A DNA stretch of 64,000 nt from an uncultured Tolumonas sp. (GTDB lineage Bacteria; Pseudomonadota; Gammaproteobacteria; Enterobacterales; Aeromonadaceae): positions 1 to 64,000 of the forward strand of contig NZ_OY781371.1 in NCBI RefSeq assembly GCF_963676665.1. The letters are read 5' to 3'. The notes below the pieces were generated by a model. The model had not been told where the DNA came from, ran no database searches, and saw nothing but the letters and a program-made list of their open reading frames with translations. The position numbers were made by a program, and so were the translations under genes. Within the stretch, counting starts at the first letter, position 1. Each line of letters opens with the position of its first letter. Positions 8,109-16,129 of this stretch are shown here, piece by piece.

Positions 8109-9863
8109 ATGTCCCTGCTGGAAGTCAGAAATTTAAGAATTGAATATCCTTCGCGTCATGGCGTGATGGCGGCAGTGAAAGATCTGTCATTCTCAATTGA
8201 AAAAGGCGAGATCCTGGGTGTAGTTGGTGAGTCAGGCGCAGGTAAATCAACCATCGGCAATGCGGTCATTGATTTGCTAAGCCCACCTGGTCGCATCGCG
8301 CGTGGCGATGTTTTCCTGAATGGTGAAAAAATCTCTGGCCTGGCGCCCGATGCGATCCGCGAGATCCGTGGCGCGAAGATCGGTTTCATTTTTCAAGACC
8401 CGATGACTTCACTCAATCCGCTTTTCACGGTAGAGCAGCAATTGGTCGAAACCATGCTGGCGAATACCGAACTGAAAGCCGACGAAGCTTATGAAAAAGC
8501 CTTAGAGTTAATGGAATCGGTCGGTATTCCACAACCGGAACTGCGGATTAAACAATATCCGCATCAGTTTTCCGGTGGCATGCGTCAGCGTGTGGTGATT
8601 GCTATTGCTCTGTCTTGCGACCCTGATTTGATCATTGCTGATGAGCCAACTACGGCATTGGATGTTTCTATTCAGGATCAGATCCTGCAGTTGATTCGTA
8701 AACTGTGTAAAGAACGTCAGGTTGGTTGCATGCTGGTCACACACGACATGGGCGTGGTGTCGAATATCACCGATCGTGTCGCTGTTATGTATCGTGGTGA
8801 TTTAGTTGAAATCGGCACGACTGAACAAGTGCTGGGTGCACCGAAACATCCTTATACACAAAGTCTGATTTCGGCAGTGCCACGTTCTGATGTGAAACTA
8901 GTTCGTTTCCCTCTGGTTTCTTATATTGAATCGGCAGAACCACTGCATTCAATCGATCTGAAAACGCATTGGTTGGGGCAGCGTCAGGAGCAACGTGATT
9001 ACAACGGTGCCTTGCTGCAGGTCGATAATGTTAGCCTGCGTTTTTTGACCAAAGACTCTATGTTCCCATCGCGACGTGAATACGTGCAGGCGAACAATCA
9101 TGTCAGCTTTGAAATTCAGGAAGGCGAAACCTTCGGTCTGGTTGGTGAATCGGGTTCAGGTAAATCAACGATTGCTCGCGTGATCACCGGCTTGTATCCA
9201 CCACATGAAGGAAAAGTCATTTTTGAAGGCATTGACCTGACTGCGCTGAAAAGCGAGAAAGAGCGTCGTCCGTTTCGCCGTCAAATGCAGATGGTGTTCC
9301 AAAACCCATATTCTTCACTGAACCCGCGCATGAAAGTGGCCGATATTATTGCAGAGCCGATCCGTTTCCATCATCTGGCGGAAAATGAGCGTCAGGTGCA
9401 AGAGATAGTCGGCGATTTACTCGATCACGTAGGGCTTGGCCGCAAAGCGGGTGTGAAATATCCGCATGAATTCTCGGGTGGTCAGCGCCAACGTATTTCG
9501 ATTGCGCGTGCGCTGGCAACTCGTCCCCGTTTGTTGATCTGTGATGAACCGACTTCTGCATTGGATGTGTCGGTACAAGCACAGATCCTCAATCTGCTGA
9601 AAGATCTGCAGCAGGAACTCAAACTCACCATGCTGTTTATCAGTCACGATCTGCCGGTGATCCGCCAGATGTGTGACCGTATTGGTGTGATGCAAAAAGG
9701 AACTTTGTTGGAAGTGGCGAAAACAGAAGATCTGTTTGTGTCACCACAGCATGAGTACAGCCGTAAGCTGATTTCATTGATGCCGGAATTTAAAGGTATG
9801 AGCCGCGCTGGATTACAGATCGCGGAAGAAACGGCAGCCATGAATCAGTCTGCATATTATTAA
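8109..9863 (+). CDS. Peptide-type ABC transporter, fused double ATP-binding protein
   Basis: 584 residues containing two complete ABC ATPase domains in one chain, corresponding to DppD-like and DppF-like subunits (layout as in YejF or GsiA). Domain 1 has Walker A GESGAGKST (about 39-47), signature FSGGMRQRV (about 154-162) and Walker B LIIADEPTTALD (about 173-184). Domain 2 has Walker A GESGSGKST (about 347-355), signature FSGGQRQRI (about 455-463) and Walker B LLICDEPTSALD (about 475-486). After domain 1 comes the PYTQSLISAVPR segment typical of the oligopeptide-transporter ATPase C-terminal region. It heads an operon with a family 5 binding protein and two permeases. Predicted to energise uptake of dipeptides, oligopeptides or a related solute; the exact substrate cannot be deduced. 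Confidence 0.93.
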   Translation: MSLLEVRNLRIEYPSRHGVMAAVKDLSFSIEKGEILGVVGESGAGKSTIGNAVIDLLSPPGRIARGDVFLNGEKISGLAPDAIREIRGAKIGFIFQDPMTSLNPLFTVEQQLVETMLANTELKADEAYEKALELMESVGIPQPELRIKQYPHQFSGGMRQRVVIAIALSCDPDLIIADEPTTALDVSIQDQILQLIRKLCKERQVGCMLVTHDMGVVSNITDRVAVMYRGDLVEIGTTEQVLGAPKHPYTQSLISAVPRSDVKLVRFPLVSYIESAEPLHSIDLKTHWLGQRQEQRDYNGALLQVDNVSLRFLTKDSMFPSRREYVQANNHVSFEIQEGETFGLVGESGSGKSTIARVITGLYPPHEGKVIFEGIDLTALKSEKERRPFRRQMQMVFQNPYSSLNPRMKVADIIAEPIRFHHLAENERQVQEIVGDLLDHVGLGRKAGVKYPHEFSGGQRQRISIARALATRPRLLICDEPTSALDVSVQAQILNLLKDLQQELKLTMLFISHDLPVIRQMCDRIGVMQKGTLLEVAKTEDLFVSPQHEYSRKLISLMPEFKGMSRAGLQIAEETAAMNQSAYY

Positions 9864-9879
9864 AATAGGGAGCTAATTG

Positions 9880-11436
9880 ATGAAAACAGGAATGAGCAAA
9901 ATTGCTGCTTTGTTGCTGGCTGCAGGTGTTTGCATGCCTTTATACGCTGTGGATGTAAAAGTGGCGCTGGATGCTGATCCAGAATCACTGGATATTCATG
10001 AACAGTTGTCTGGCGGTATTTTGCAATTCTCGCACATGTCTTTTGACCCATTGGTTCGTTTTACCAAAGACATGAAATTTGAAGGCCGTCTGGCAGAATC
10101 TTGGGAACAAGTGGACGCTAAAACGGTGCGTTTCCATCTGCGTAAAGGTGTGAAGTTCCACTCCGGTAATCCATTTACTGCAGACGATGTGGTCTGGACA
10201 TTTAACCGACTGACAAAATCTGAAGATTTCAAAGGGCTGTTTGAAGTCTATCAGGGCATGAAGAAGGTTGATGATTACACCGTTGATCTGGTAGCGAAAG
10301 TGCCGTACCCGTTGGTTCTGCAGAACGCGACTTACTTGTTCATTATGGACTCTAAGTTCTATACCGGTAAAACCGAAGACGGCAAAGCGAAAGACGAAAT
10401 CGTTAAAGCGGCTAACACCTATGCAGCAAACCACGTCTCTGGTACTGGCCCATTCAAGCTGGTTTCTCGTGAACAGGGTGTGAAGCTGTCACTGGAACGC
10501 AATAAAGATTACTGGGATAAAAAATCACCAGGTAATGTTGATCATCTGACCATTGTGCCAATCAAAGAAGACGCGACCCGTGTTGCCGCTTTACTGTCTG
10601 GCGATGTGGATATGATTGCACCCGTTGCACCAAACGATCAGAAACGTGTGCAGTCTGATAGCAATCTGCAGATGGTGACAGAAACCAGTAACCGTATCGT
10701 GATGTTTGAATTGAACCAGAACAAAGTTCCGGCATTCAAAGATCAACGTGTACGTGAAGCGGTAAATCTGGCGGTTAACCAAAAAGGTATCGTTGATAAG
10801 ATCATGAAGGGTTTCGCAACCCCAGCCGGTCAAATGAGCCCTGAAGGCTATTTAGGTCATACAGCAGATTTGGTACCTCAATACGATTTGGCGAAAGCGA
10901 AAGAGCTGATGAAAGCGGCGGGTCAGGAAAAAGGTTTCGAGATCACGATGATCGCGACCAACAACCGCTATATCAATGACGCTAAGATCGCTGAAGCTGT
11001 TGCTAACATGCTGTCTAAGATCAACATCAAAGTTACACTGAAAACCATGCCAAAAGCACAATACTGGCCTGAATATGACAAGTGTGATGCTGGCATGCAG
11101 TTGATCGGCTGGCAGTCTGACACTCAAGATTCTGGTAACTATTTTGAGTATCTGGTGCAAACCAAAGATGCGAAAACCGGTAAAGGTCAGTACAACTGTG
11201 GCGGTTACTCAAATGCCGAAGTTGATAAGCTGATTGCTCAATCGAATGCGGAAGTGGACGTTGCAAAACGTACCGCTATGCTGCAGCAGATTGAAAAACT
11301 GTTAATGAAAGATGCAGCTTATCTGCCTCTGGAATGGCAGAACCTGTCTTGGGCTGCCAAAACCAAGCTGGATATCAAACCAATCGTTAATGGTCTGGAT
11401 TTCCCATACTACGGCGATCTGAAAGTTAAAGAGTAA
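9880..11436 (+). CDS. Periplasmic solute-binding protein, family 5 (peptide type)
   Basis: 518 residues from the ATG at 9880; a TTG three bases earlier is in frame, but AGGGAG at 9867-9872 is well placed for the ATG. A Sec signal peptide is visible (hydrophobic AALLLAAGVCMPLYA, cleavage probably just before VDVKVAL). The mature protein has the family 5 features: an early DPESLDIHE segment, DPLVRFTKDMKFEGRLAESW, then the VRFHLRKGVKFHSG strand and ADDVVWTFNR. It would deliver peptide-like ligands to the permeases encoded 70 bp downstream. It follows the ATPase gene by 16 bp. A hairpin after its stop may let this gene be expressed more strongly than the permease genes. Confidence 0.92.
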   Translation: MKTGMSKIAALLLAAGVCMPLYAVDVKVALDADPESLDIHEQLSGGILQFSHMSFDPLVRFTKDMKFEGRLAESWEQVDAKTVRFHLRKGVKFHSGNPFTADDVVWTFNRLTKSEDFKGLFEVYQGMKKVDDYTVDLVAKVPYPLVLQNATYLFIMDSKFYTGKTEDGKAKDEIVKAANTYAANHVSGTGPFKLVSREQGVKLSLERNKDYWDKKSPGNVDHLTIVPIKEDATRVAALLSGDVDMIAPVAPNDQKRVQSDSNLQMVTETSNRIVMFELNQNKVPAFKDQRVREAVNLAVNQKGIVDKIMKGFATPAGQMSPEGYLGHTADLVPQYDLAKAKELMKAAGQEKGFEITMIATNNRYINDAKIAEAVANMLSKINIKVTLKTMPKAQYWPEYDKCDAGMQLIGWQSDTQDSGNYFEYLVQTKDAKTGKGQYNCGGYSNAEVDKLIAQSNAEVDVAKRTAMLQQIEKLLMKDAAYLPLEWQNLSWAAKTKLDIKPIVNGLDFPYYGDLKVKE

Positions 11437-11447
11437 TTGTGATTAAA

Positions 11448-11486
11448 GGGCAGCATCGTTGACGCTGCCCTCGATCCGTTTTTTAT
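11448..11486 (+). terminator. Intra-operon hairpin between binding protein and permease genes
   Basis: GGGCAGC (11448-11454) pairs with GCTGCCC (11464-11470), and a T run begins seven bases after the stem (from 11479). The offset T run suggests a partial terminator or an mRNA-stabilising hairpin rather than a full stop, since the permease genes follow on the same strand without another obvious promoter. Confidence 0.55.
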
Positions 11487-11507
11487 TAAGATGCAGGATC
11501 TTCGTGC

Positions 11508-12485
11508 ATGCTGACTTTTTTGTTTAAACGTTTGGCGCAAGCCATCGTAGTAATGTTTGTGATCAGTCTGGTAGCGTTTGCTATTCAGGATAATTTAGGC
11601 GATCCGTTGCGCGAAATGGTCGGACAGGGTGTGTCCGAAGCGCAGCGTGAAGTATTGCGTAGTCAGCTGGGGTTGAATGATCCCTTTATGATTAAGTATT
11701 CCCGTTTCCTGACTCATGCCATGCACGGCGATTGGGGAACTTCATTTATTTTTAAAAAGCCGGCTCTGGATATTATTCTGAGCAAGCTGGTAGCAACTCT
11801 GGAGCTGGTGTTTGCGGCAACCTGCTGGATCATTTTGTTGTCGATCCCGTTAGGCGTCTATTGCGCCATTCGCCCGCGCGGGTTGGGTAGTAAACTTATT
11901 ATGGGGATCAGCACCATCGGTATTTCTGTGCCGGTGTTCCTGACCGCTATTTTGCTCATGTACATTTTTTCTATCCAACTGGGCTGGTTGCCATCGTATG
12001 GTCGTGGCGAAACCGTGAATGTACTGGGCTGGCAATCCGGCTTGTTTACCATTGATGGCTTAAAGCACCTGCTGCTGCCATCGATTGCACTCTCGTCCAT
12101 CATGCTGCCACTGTTTATTCGTCTGGTGCGTTCGGAAATGCTGGAAGCGCTGAGTGCTGAGTACGTTAAATTTGCCTGGGCAAAAGGCTTAGATAAAAAC
12201 AAAGTTTGGTTCCGTCATGCACTGAAAAATACCATGCTGCCACTGATCACTGTGGGTGGTGTGCAAATTGGTTCGATGGTCGCTTACACCATTTTGACAG
12301 AAACGGTATTCCAATGGCCGGGCACTGGTTTTTTGTTTTTGGAAGCAATCACGCGTGTTGATACACCACTGATCACTGCCTACGTTATTTTCGTGGGCTT
12401 GGTGTTTGTGGTCACGAATACCTTGGTCGATCTGCTGTATGGCTTGATCAACCCAACGGTCAAACTGACGTCCAAGGGAGGCTAA
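11508..12485 (+). CDS. Peptide-type ABC transporter permease (DppB-like)
   Basis: 325 residues with the DppB/OppB layout: an N-terminal membrane helix (MLTFLFKRLAQAIVVMFVIS), a periplasmic stretch ending in HGDWGTSF, then about five further helices. The cytoplasmic EAA-type loop is visible around residues 205-235 (LSAEYVKFAWAKGLDKNKVW followed by RHALKN). The C-terminal TNTLVDLLYGLINPTVKL is typical of this subunit. It is separated by one base from the second permease gene and presumably forms the heterodimeric channel with it. Confidence 0.93.
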   Translation: MLTFLFKRLAQAIVVMFVISLVAFAIQDNLGDPLREMVGQGVSEAQREVLRSQLGLNDPFMIKYSRFLTHAMHGDWGTSFIFKKPALDIILSKLVATLELVFAATCWIILLSIPLGVYCAIRPRGLGSKLIMGISTIGISVPVFLTAILLMYIFSIQLGWLPSYGRGETVNVLGWQSGLFTIDGLKHLLLPSIALSSIMLPLFIRLVRSEMLEALSAEYVKFAWAKGLDKNKVWFRHALKNTMLPLITVGGVQIGSMVAYTILTETVFQWPGTGFLFLEAITRVDTPLITAYVIFVGLVFVVTNTLVDLLYGLINPTVKLTSKGG

Positions 12486-12486
12486 G

Positions 12487-13422
12487 ATGTCACAACAAGC
12501 AACTATGAGTCGTTGGCAGCGTTTCCGTCAGTCAGATCTGGTTTACTACTTTCTGAAAGATAAAGTCGCCATCTTCTGTTTTCTGATTTTTATCTGCTAC
12601 GTGGTGCTGGCAACGTTAGCACCGTGGTTAGCGCCGCATAATCCGTATGATCCGTCTACCTATGACATTATGGATGCAGAAATGCCGCCATCATGGCTGG
12701 AAGGCGGGGATGCTAACTTCTGGTTAGGTACGGATAATCAGGGCCGCGATATTCTGAGTACCATTCTTTATGGTTCCCGAATTTCGCTGATCATTGGTTT
12801 ATTTGCGGTTGCTTTGCAATTAGCGATTGGGGTTGTTGTCGGTTTGGTTGCCGGTTATGTCGGTGGCCGTATCGATAACTTACTGATGCGTCTGGCGGAT
12901 ATTCAATTATCATTTTCCACTATGATGGTGGCGATCATCGTATCAGCCATTTTTCAGGCGACTTTGGGCGGCGATTTCTATTCGAAATATGCCATTCTGA
13001 TGTTGGTGTTGATTATCGGTATTTCCGAATGGCCACAATATGCGCGTACGGTGCGGGCATCTGTGCTGGCGGAAAAGAAAAAAGAGTATGTGGAAGCGGC
13101 GCGCGTGATGGGCTTTAAAGCGCCACGCATCATGTTCCGTCATATTCTGCCGAACTGTTTATCACCGATTTTGGTTATCTCTACCGTTCAGGTTGCCAAT
13201 GCCATTATGGCGGAAGCGGCACTGTCATTCTTAGGTTTGGGGATGCCAGTCGATAAACCATCGCTTGGTTCACTGATCAGTATTGGTTTTAACTATATCT
13301 TCTCGGGTTCATGGTGGATCACAGCATTCCCTGGTATCTGTCTGGTGCTGTTAGTGCTGGTGATCAATCTGCTGGGTGACTGGTTACGTGATTTGTTTAA
13401 TCCAAAGATTTATAAAGATTAA
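12487..13422 (+). CDS. Peptide-type ABC transporter permease (DppC-like)
   Basis: 311 residues with the DppC/OppC layout: a cytoplasmic N-terminus, a first helix near residues 28-48, a periplasmic loop with PHNPYDPSTYDIMD and WLGTDNQGRDILSTILYGSR, then five helices. The EAA loop is EYVEAARVMGFKAPRIMFRH, and the end NLLGDWLRDLFNP is characteristic of the subunit. Last gene of the ABC operon, closed by a strong terminator at 13443. No gene for peptide breakdown is linked to the operon. Confidence 0.93.
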   Translation: MSQQATMSRWQRFRQSDLVYYFLKDKVAIFCFLIFICYVVLATLAPWLAPHNPYDPSTYDIMDAEMPPSWLEGGDANFWLGTDNQGRDILSTILYGSRISLIIGLFAVALQLAIGVVVGLVAGYVGGRIDNLLMRLADIQLSFSTMMVAIIVSAIFQATLGGDFYSKYAILMLVLIIGISEWPQYARTVRASVLAEKKKEYVEAARVMGFKAPRIMFRHILPNCLSPILVISTVQVANAIMAEAALSFLGLGMPVDKPSLGSLISIGFNYIFSGSWWITAFPGICLVLLVLVINLLGDWLRDLFNPKIYKD

Positions 13423-13442
13423 TCAGACACATTCAGTCAATA

Positions 13443-13472
13443 AAAAAGGGAAGCGTAGTTGCTTCCCTTTTT
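13443..13472 (+). terminator. Rho-independent terminator of the peptide ABC operon
   Basis: AAAAGGGAAGC pairs with GCTTCCCTTTT around loop GTAGTT. The A-rich and T-rich flanks make it usable on both strands, so it can also serve the converging DUF1189 gene. Confidence 0.93.
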
Positions 13473-13492
13473 CTTACTTGATATTTAAGCCG

Positions 13493-14299
13493 TTACGCAA
13501 TGATGGAACCTTCATCATCTCGTTTATCTCTGGGTAATTGGCAAACGCTCTGAATAGCGAAGCGCAGATACATGACTTCCAGCACAACAAACAACACACT
13601 GGCGAATGGTAGCGGTAAACCCAGAATACCCAGCAGCATATCGATGATCATGGCAGGCGTCAGCGCAACCGAGCTGATCCGCACAAAGGAAGGGTAACGC
13701 ATGACTAAGCCTTGTCTCTTTGCCAGCCAGCCAGCCAGTAGAGCATAAAGCATGGCCTGTGTGATACGCCATGACCAGGCAAATAACACCAGAATGACGT
13801 AGGTTAATGGCATGACAAACTTGCTGGTGGTGCTCAGAAACGAGTCGAGCAGTTCACGATCAATAGTCATATCGGTAAAGGTCGAAAAATCAAATGAGCG
13901 GGTTTCAATATCACTTTTACGGATATACAGACGGTCAGCGGTAATCAATACCGGTGCTGAGGTTTGCTCCAAATCGGTAATTTGACCGCTGGTATCCACC
14001 ACAATAAATGGATCTGTCGTGCCTTTCTCATTGATGATGTAAGGACGATCTTCCGGTGTTGAGGCGGTGCCATCCTGAATGGTGAGTTCGGGTAATTCAT
14101 CCAGATACAATGGCAAGTCGTTTTCAATAAAGGAGAGATAATCGGCCCGGATCTCCATCGTAACTGGCAGAACGACCAGAGCGGAGAGGATCAACAGATA
14201 TAACGATCCAATGCCTTGCCATTGTCTGGCAACGGATTGGTATAACTGTCGGGAAAAAAATGATAGCCAGACAGCCTGCCACCATGTGAATTTACGCAT
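13493..14299 (-). CDS. DUF1189 family membrane protein
   Basis: 268 residues. There is one hydrophobic segment near 30-48, a large extracytoplasmic domain (about 50-155) with TPEDRPYIINEKGTTDPFIV and VDTSGQITDLEQ, then three or more membrane segments (about 160-255). This topology and the P-x-I-I-(N/D)-x-x-G plus VDTSG pattern fit DUF1189, a family of unknown function. It converges on the ABC operon and is divergent from the AEC permease gene. No functional partner is apparent. Confidence 0.75.
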   Translation of the reverse strand: MRKFTWWQAVWLSFFSRQLYQSVARQWQGIGSLYLLILSALVVLPVTMEIRADYLSFIENDLPLYLDELPELTIQDGTASTPEDRPYIINEKGTTDPFIVVDTSGQITDLEQTSAPVLITADRLYIRKSDIETRSFDFSTFTDMTIDRELLDSFLSTTSKFVMPLTYVILVLFAWSWRITQAMLYALLAGWLAKRQGLVMRYPSFVRISSVALTPAMIIDMLLGILGLPLPFASVLFVVLEVMYLRFAIQSVCQLPRDKRDDEGSIIA

Positions 14300-14433
14300 G
14301 ACCCGAAACTCCTGCGGTTCAATTGAGTTTATATATTTGGTCTAGCATATCAGTTTGTCCGGCATAAATCAGGCGTGGTACCACGTTCGGATATTCGGTG
14401 GATTTCGTTTGAAAGTTAATATGGCGCAATATT

Positions 14434-14449
14434 TGTGATATAGCTCATG
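14434..14449 (+). promoter_or_regulatory. Possible CRP-like site upstream of the AEC permease gene
   Basis: TGTGA-N6-TCATG resembles the CRP consensus TGTGA-N6-TCACA, with one perfect half and one three-of-five half, about 36-51 bp upstream of the start codon at 14485. Weak evidence from sequence alone. Confidence 0.3.
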
Positions 14450-14484
14450 TTAGACTTTGCCTCCCGTTTTTCGGTGGTGGTGCT

Positions 14485-15420
14485 ATGTCCGCTTTATTAC
14501 ATCAAATCTATCTCTCAACACCCTTGTTTATTCTGGTGTTTATTGGCTATGGCGTGATGCGCTGGGCACAGTGGCCTAAAGTGATGTCAGAATCATTATC
14601 CCGTTTTGTCTTTTCACTCGCCTTGCCGGCGATGCTGTTCCATTTGATGAGTGATTTTTCCAAATTACCGCCGGTTGATGCCCGTTTGTTGATCGCTTTT
14701 TTTGGTGGCTGCTTTATTGTTTTTATCTTGGGCCGTTTCATGGCCTGGAAACTATTTAAGCTGGACGGTGTCTCGCAGTCGGTATTTGCTTTGGGCGGGA
14801 TTTTTTCCAACAATTCGATGTTGGGTTTGCCGCTGGCAAAAATGATGCTGGGTGATGCGGCGTTACCATCGGTTGCCTTGGTGTTAGTGTTTAATTCGCT
14901 GATCTTATGGACGCTAGTCACGGTCTCTGTCGAGCTGGCCAAACATGGTAGTTTTTCATTCCGCGGTTTTTTCCATACTGTGAAAAGTGTGCTGAAAAAC
15001 CCGATTGTATTCGGCATTTTAACGGGTACAGCGTGGGGATTAACCGGGTGGAAATTACCATTACTGATTGATAATACCGTTGGCATGATCAGTGGCGCAG
15101 CAGCACCCATGGCCTTGTTATCGTTAGGTATGGGATTAGCAGAATATGGGATCGGTGGCAATTGGGGGCAATCGATCAGTATCTGTGTACTAAAACTGAT
15201 TGGACATCCATTGGCGGCGTGGGGAATTGCCCGGTTGATTGGTTTGCCGATCATGGAGACGCAGGCTATTGTTTTGTTAGCTTCTATCGCGACGGGTGTG
15301 AATGTCTATTTGATGGCGCGGCAGTTCAAAACCATGGAAGGAGTCATGGCGACGAGTCTGTTAGTTTCGACCGTGCTGGCGGCGGTGACAACTCCGCTGT
15401 GTGTGGTGCTCGCGGGGTAA
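14485..15420 (+). CDS. AEC-family (auxin efflux carrier-like) transporter
   Basis: 311 residues with about ten hydrophobic segments arranged in two halves, typical of AEC permeases such as YfdV or malonate transporter-like proteins. Family-like features are FVFSLALPAMLFHLM in the first half, GGIFSNNSMLGLPLAKMMLGD in the middle, and LSLGMGLAEY with ASIATGVNVYLMARQF near the end. Members export or import organic anions; the substrate cannot be named. A paralogue lies at 25855-26772. A terminator follows at 15426, then an IS200-like element. Confidence 0.88.
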   Translation: MSALLHQIYLSTPLFILVFIGYGVMRWAQWPKVMSESLSRFVFSLALPAMLFHLMSDFSKLPPVDARLLIAFFGGCFIVFILGRFMAWKLFKLDGVSQSVFALGGIFSNNSMLGLPLAKMMLGDAALPSVALVLVFNSLILWTLVTVSVELAKHGSFSFRGFFHTVKSVLKNPIVFGILTGTAWGLTGWKLPLLIDNTVGMISGAAAPMALLSLGMGLAEYGIGGNWGQSISICVLKLIGHPLAAWGIARLIGLPIMETQAIVLLASIATGVNVYLMARQFKTMEGVMATSLLVSTVLAAVTTPLCVVLAG

Positions 15421-15425
15421 ATATT

Positions 15426-15453
15426 AAGCCAGCGTCTGCTGGCTTTTATTTTT
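15426..15453 (+). terminator. Rho-independent terminator after the AEC permease gene
   Basis: AAGCCAGC pairs with GCTGGCTT around GTCT and is followed by TTATTTTT. It lies directly in front of the left end of the IS200-like element. Confidence 0.9.
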
Positions 15454-15460
15454 AACTGAA

Positions 15461-15483
15461 AACCACGTCCTATGGACGTGGTT
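15461..15483 (+). repeat. Left-end hairpin of the IS200-like element
   Basis: AACCACGTCC pairs with GGACGTGGTT around TAT. Such imperfect or perfect subterminal palindromes are the single-strand recognition structures of Y1 transposases. Confidence 0.75.
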
Positions 15484-15511
15484 ATCTACTTTTTGGCTCT
15501 GCCTATAGATG

Positions 15512-15571
15512 CTACTCATGGAAAATCCAAATCTGTTGTCCCCACAACCGATAAGGAAAATCCATGAGTAG
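15512..15571 (+). promoter_or_regulatory. 5' leader structure hiding the tnpA start codon
   Basis: CTACTCATGGA (15512-15522) is the exact reverse complement of TCCATGAGTAG (15561-15571), which contains the tnpA ATG at 15564. A smaller hairpin, GTTGT-CCCC-ACAAC, sits inside near 15535-15548. The mRNA would fold so that the start codon is paired. Translation repression by 5' leader structure is known for IS200, which supports this reading. Confidence 0.65.
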
Positions 15572-16001
15572 ATTTGAAAAAGCATCCCATGTGATCTGGC
15601 ATTGTCAATATCACATAATTTGGACCCCTAAGTGCCGTTTTCGTATATTGAAAGACAATGTAGGGAAAGAAGTTTATCGACAGATTCGGATATTGTGCGA
15701 CCAATTGAAAATACAGATAGTTGAATTAAATGTCCAAATAGACCATGTGCATCTTTTGGTAAAAATTCCGCCTAGGTTATCAGTATCTGAAGTTATGGGT
15801 CATTTGAAAGGAAGAACAGCGATCCGATTGTTCAATAAATTTCCCTATTTGAGAAAGCATAAGTTATGGGGAAATCATTTTTGGGCAAAGGGTTATTGCG
15901 TTGACACCGTAGGTGTGAATGCAGAAATGATAAAGAAATATGTAAAGTACCAAGAGAAACACGAGCTGGATGATAAACAATTGTCATTGCAGAATATCTA
16001 A
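15564..16001 (+). CDS. tnpA: IS200-like Y1 transposase TnpA
   Basis: 145 residues, the usual length for TnpA of IS200. The HUH metal-binding motif is H61-V-H63 in NVQIDHVHLLVKIPP. The catalytic tyrosine is probably Y126 in MIKKYVKYQ. GHLKGRTAIRLFN and LWGNHFWAKGYCVDTVG are conserved family segments. The frame is intact, so the element may be active. The start codon is buried in a predicted leader hairpin, which would keep expression low. Confidence 0.93.
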   Translation: MSRFEKASHVIWHCQYHIIWTPKCRFRILKDNVGKEVYRQIRILCDQLKIQIVELNVQIDHVHLLVKIPPRLSVSEVMGHLKGRTAIRLFNKFPYLRKHKLWGNHFWAKGYCVDTVGVNAEMIKKYVKYQEKHELDDKQLSLQNI

Positions 16002-16064
16002 ACTGAAAGGCGAAGGCCCTCAGGGTAAAAGCCAAGTACGCCCCTATGGGGCGCTAAAGCAATG

Positions 16065-16083
16065 CCGCCTTCTATGAAGGCGG
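16065..16083 (+). repeat. Right-end hairpin of the IS200-like element
   Basis: CCGCCTTC pairs with GAAGGCGG around TAT, followed by ATTTTTAC. A second hairpin with the same loop (CGCCCC/GGGGCG) lies at 16039-16053. They mirror the left-end palindrome in loop sequence. Confidence 0.7.
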
Positions 16084-16107
16084 ATTTTTACTATATTGAT
16101 AATTTCA

Positions 16108-16121
16108 ATTACTCTTGTAAT
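16108..16121 (+). promoter_or_regulatory. Possible ArsR operator
   Basis: ATTAC-TCTT-GTAAT is a 5-bp inverted repeat nine bases upstream of the arsR start, in the position expected for autorepression. A possible -10 (TATATT, near 16092-16097) is right at the edge of the insertion sequence. Weak support. Confidence 0.35.
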
Positions 16122-16129
16122 ATCGAAGC

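Larger units (their letters stand above)
15459..16090 (+). mobile_element. IS200/IS605-group insertion sequence (IS200-like, single tnpA)
   Basis: About 630 bp: an intact Y1 transposase gene flanked by subterminal hairpins rather than terminal inverted repeats, as expected for this group. Left: a ten-bp stem at 15461-15483. Right: hairpins at 16039-16053 and 16065-16083. All three have the same TAT loop closed by C-G. Exact ends are uncertain because this group makes no target duplication; the right boundary is probably near TTTTAC (about 16084-16090). No tnpB or accessory gene is present. It lies between the AEC permease gene and arsR. Confidence 0.85.

Noticed and set aside
9985-10434. Minus-strand frame of 149 residues inside the binding-protein gene
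   Set aside because: Shadow of the conserved binding-protein gene; no ribosome binding site or recognised family.
14547-15254. Minus-strand frame of 235 residues
   Set aside because: Entirely opposite the AEC permease gene, which has clear membrane-protein features; the antisense product is Lys/Pro/Asn-rich without known motifs.
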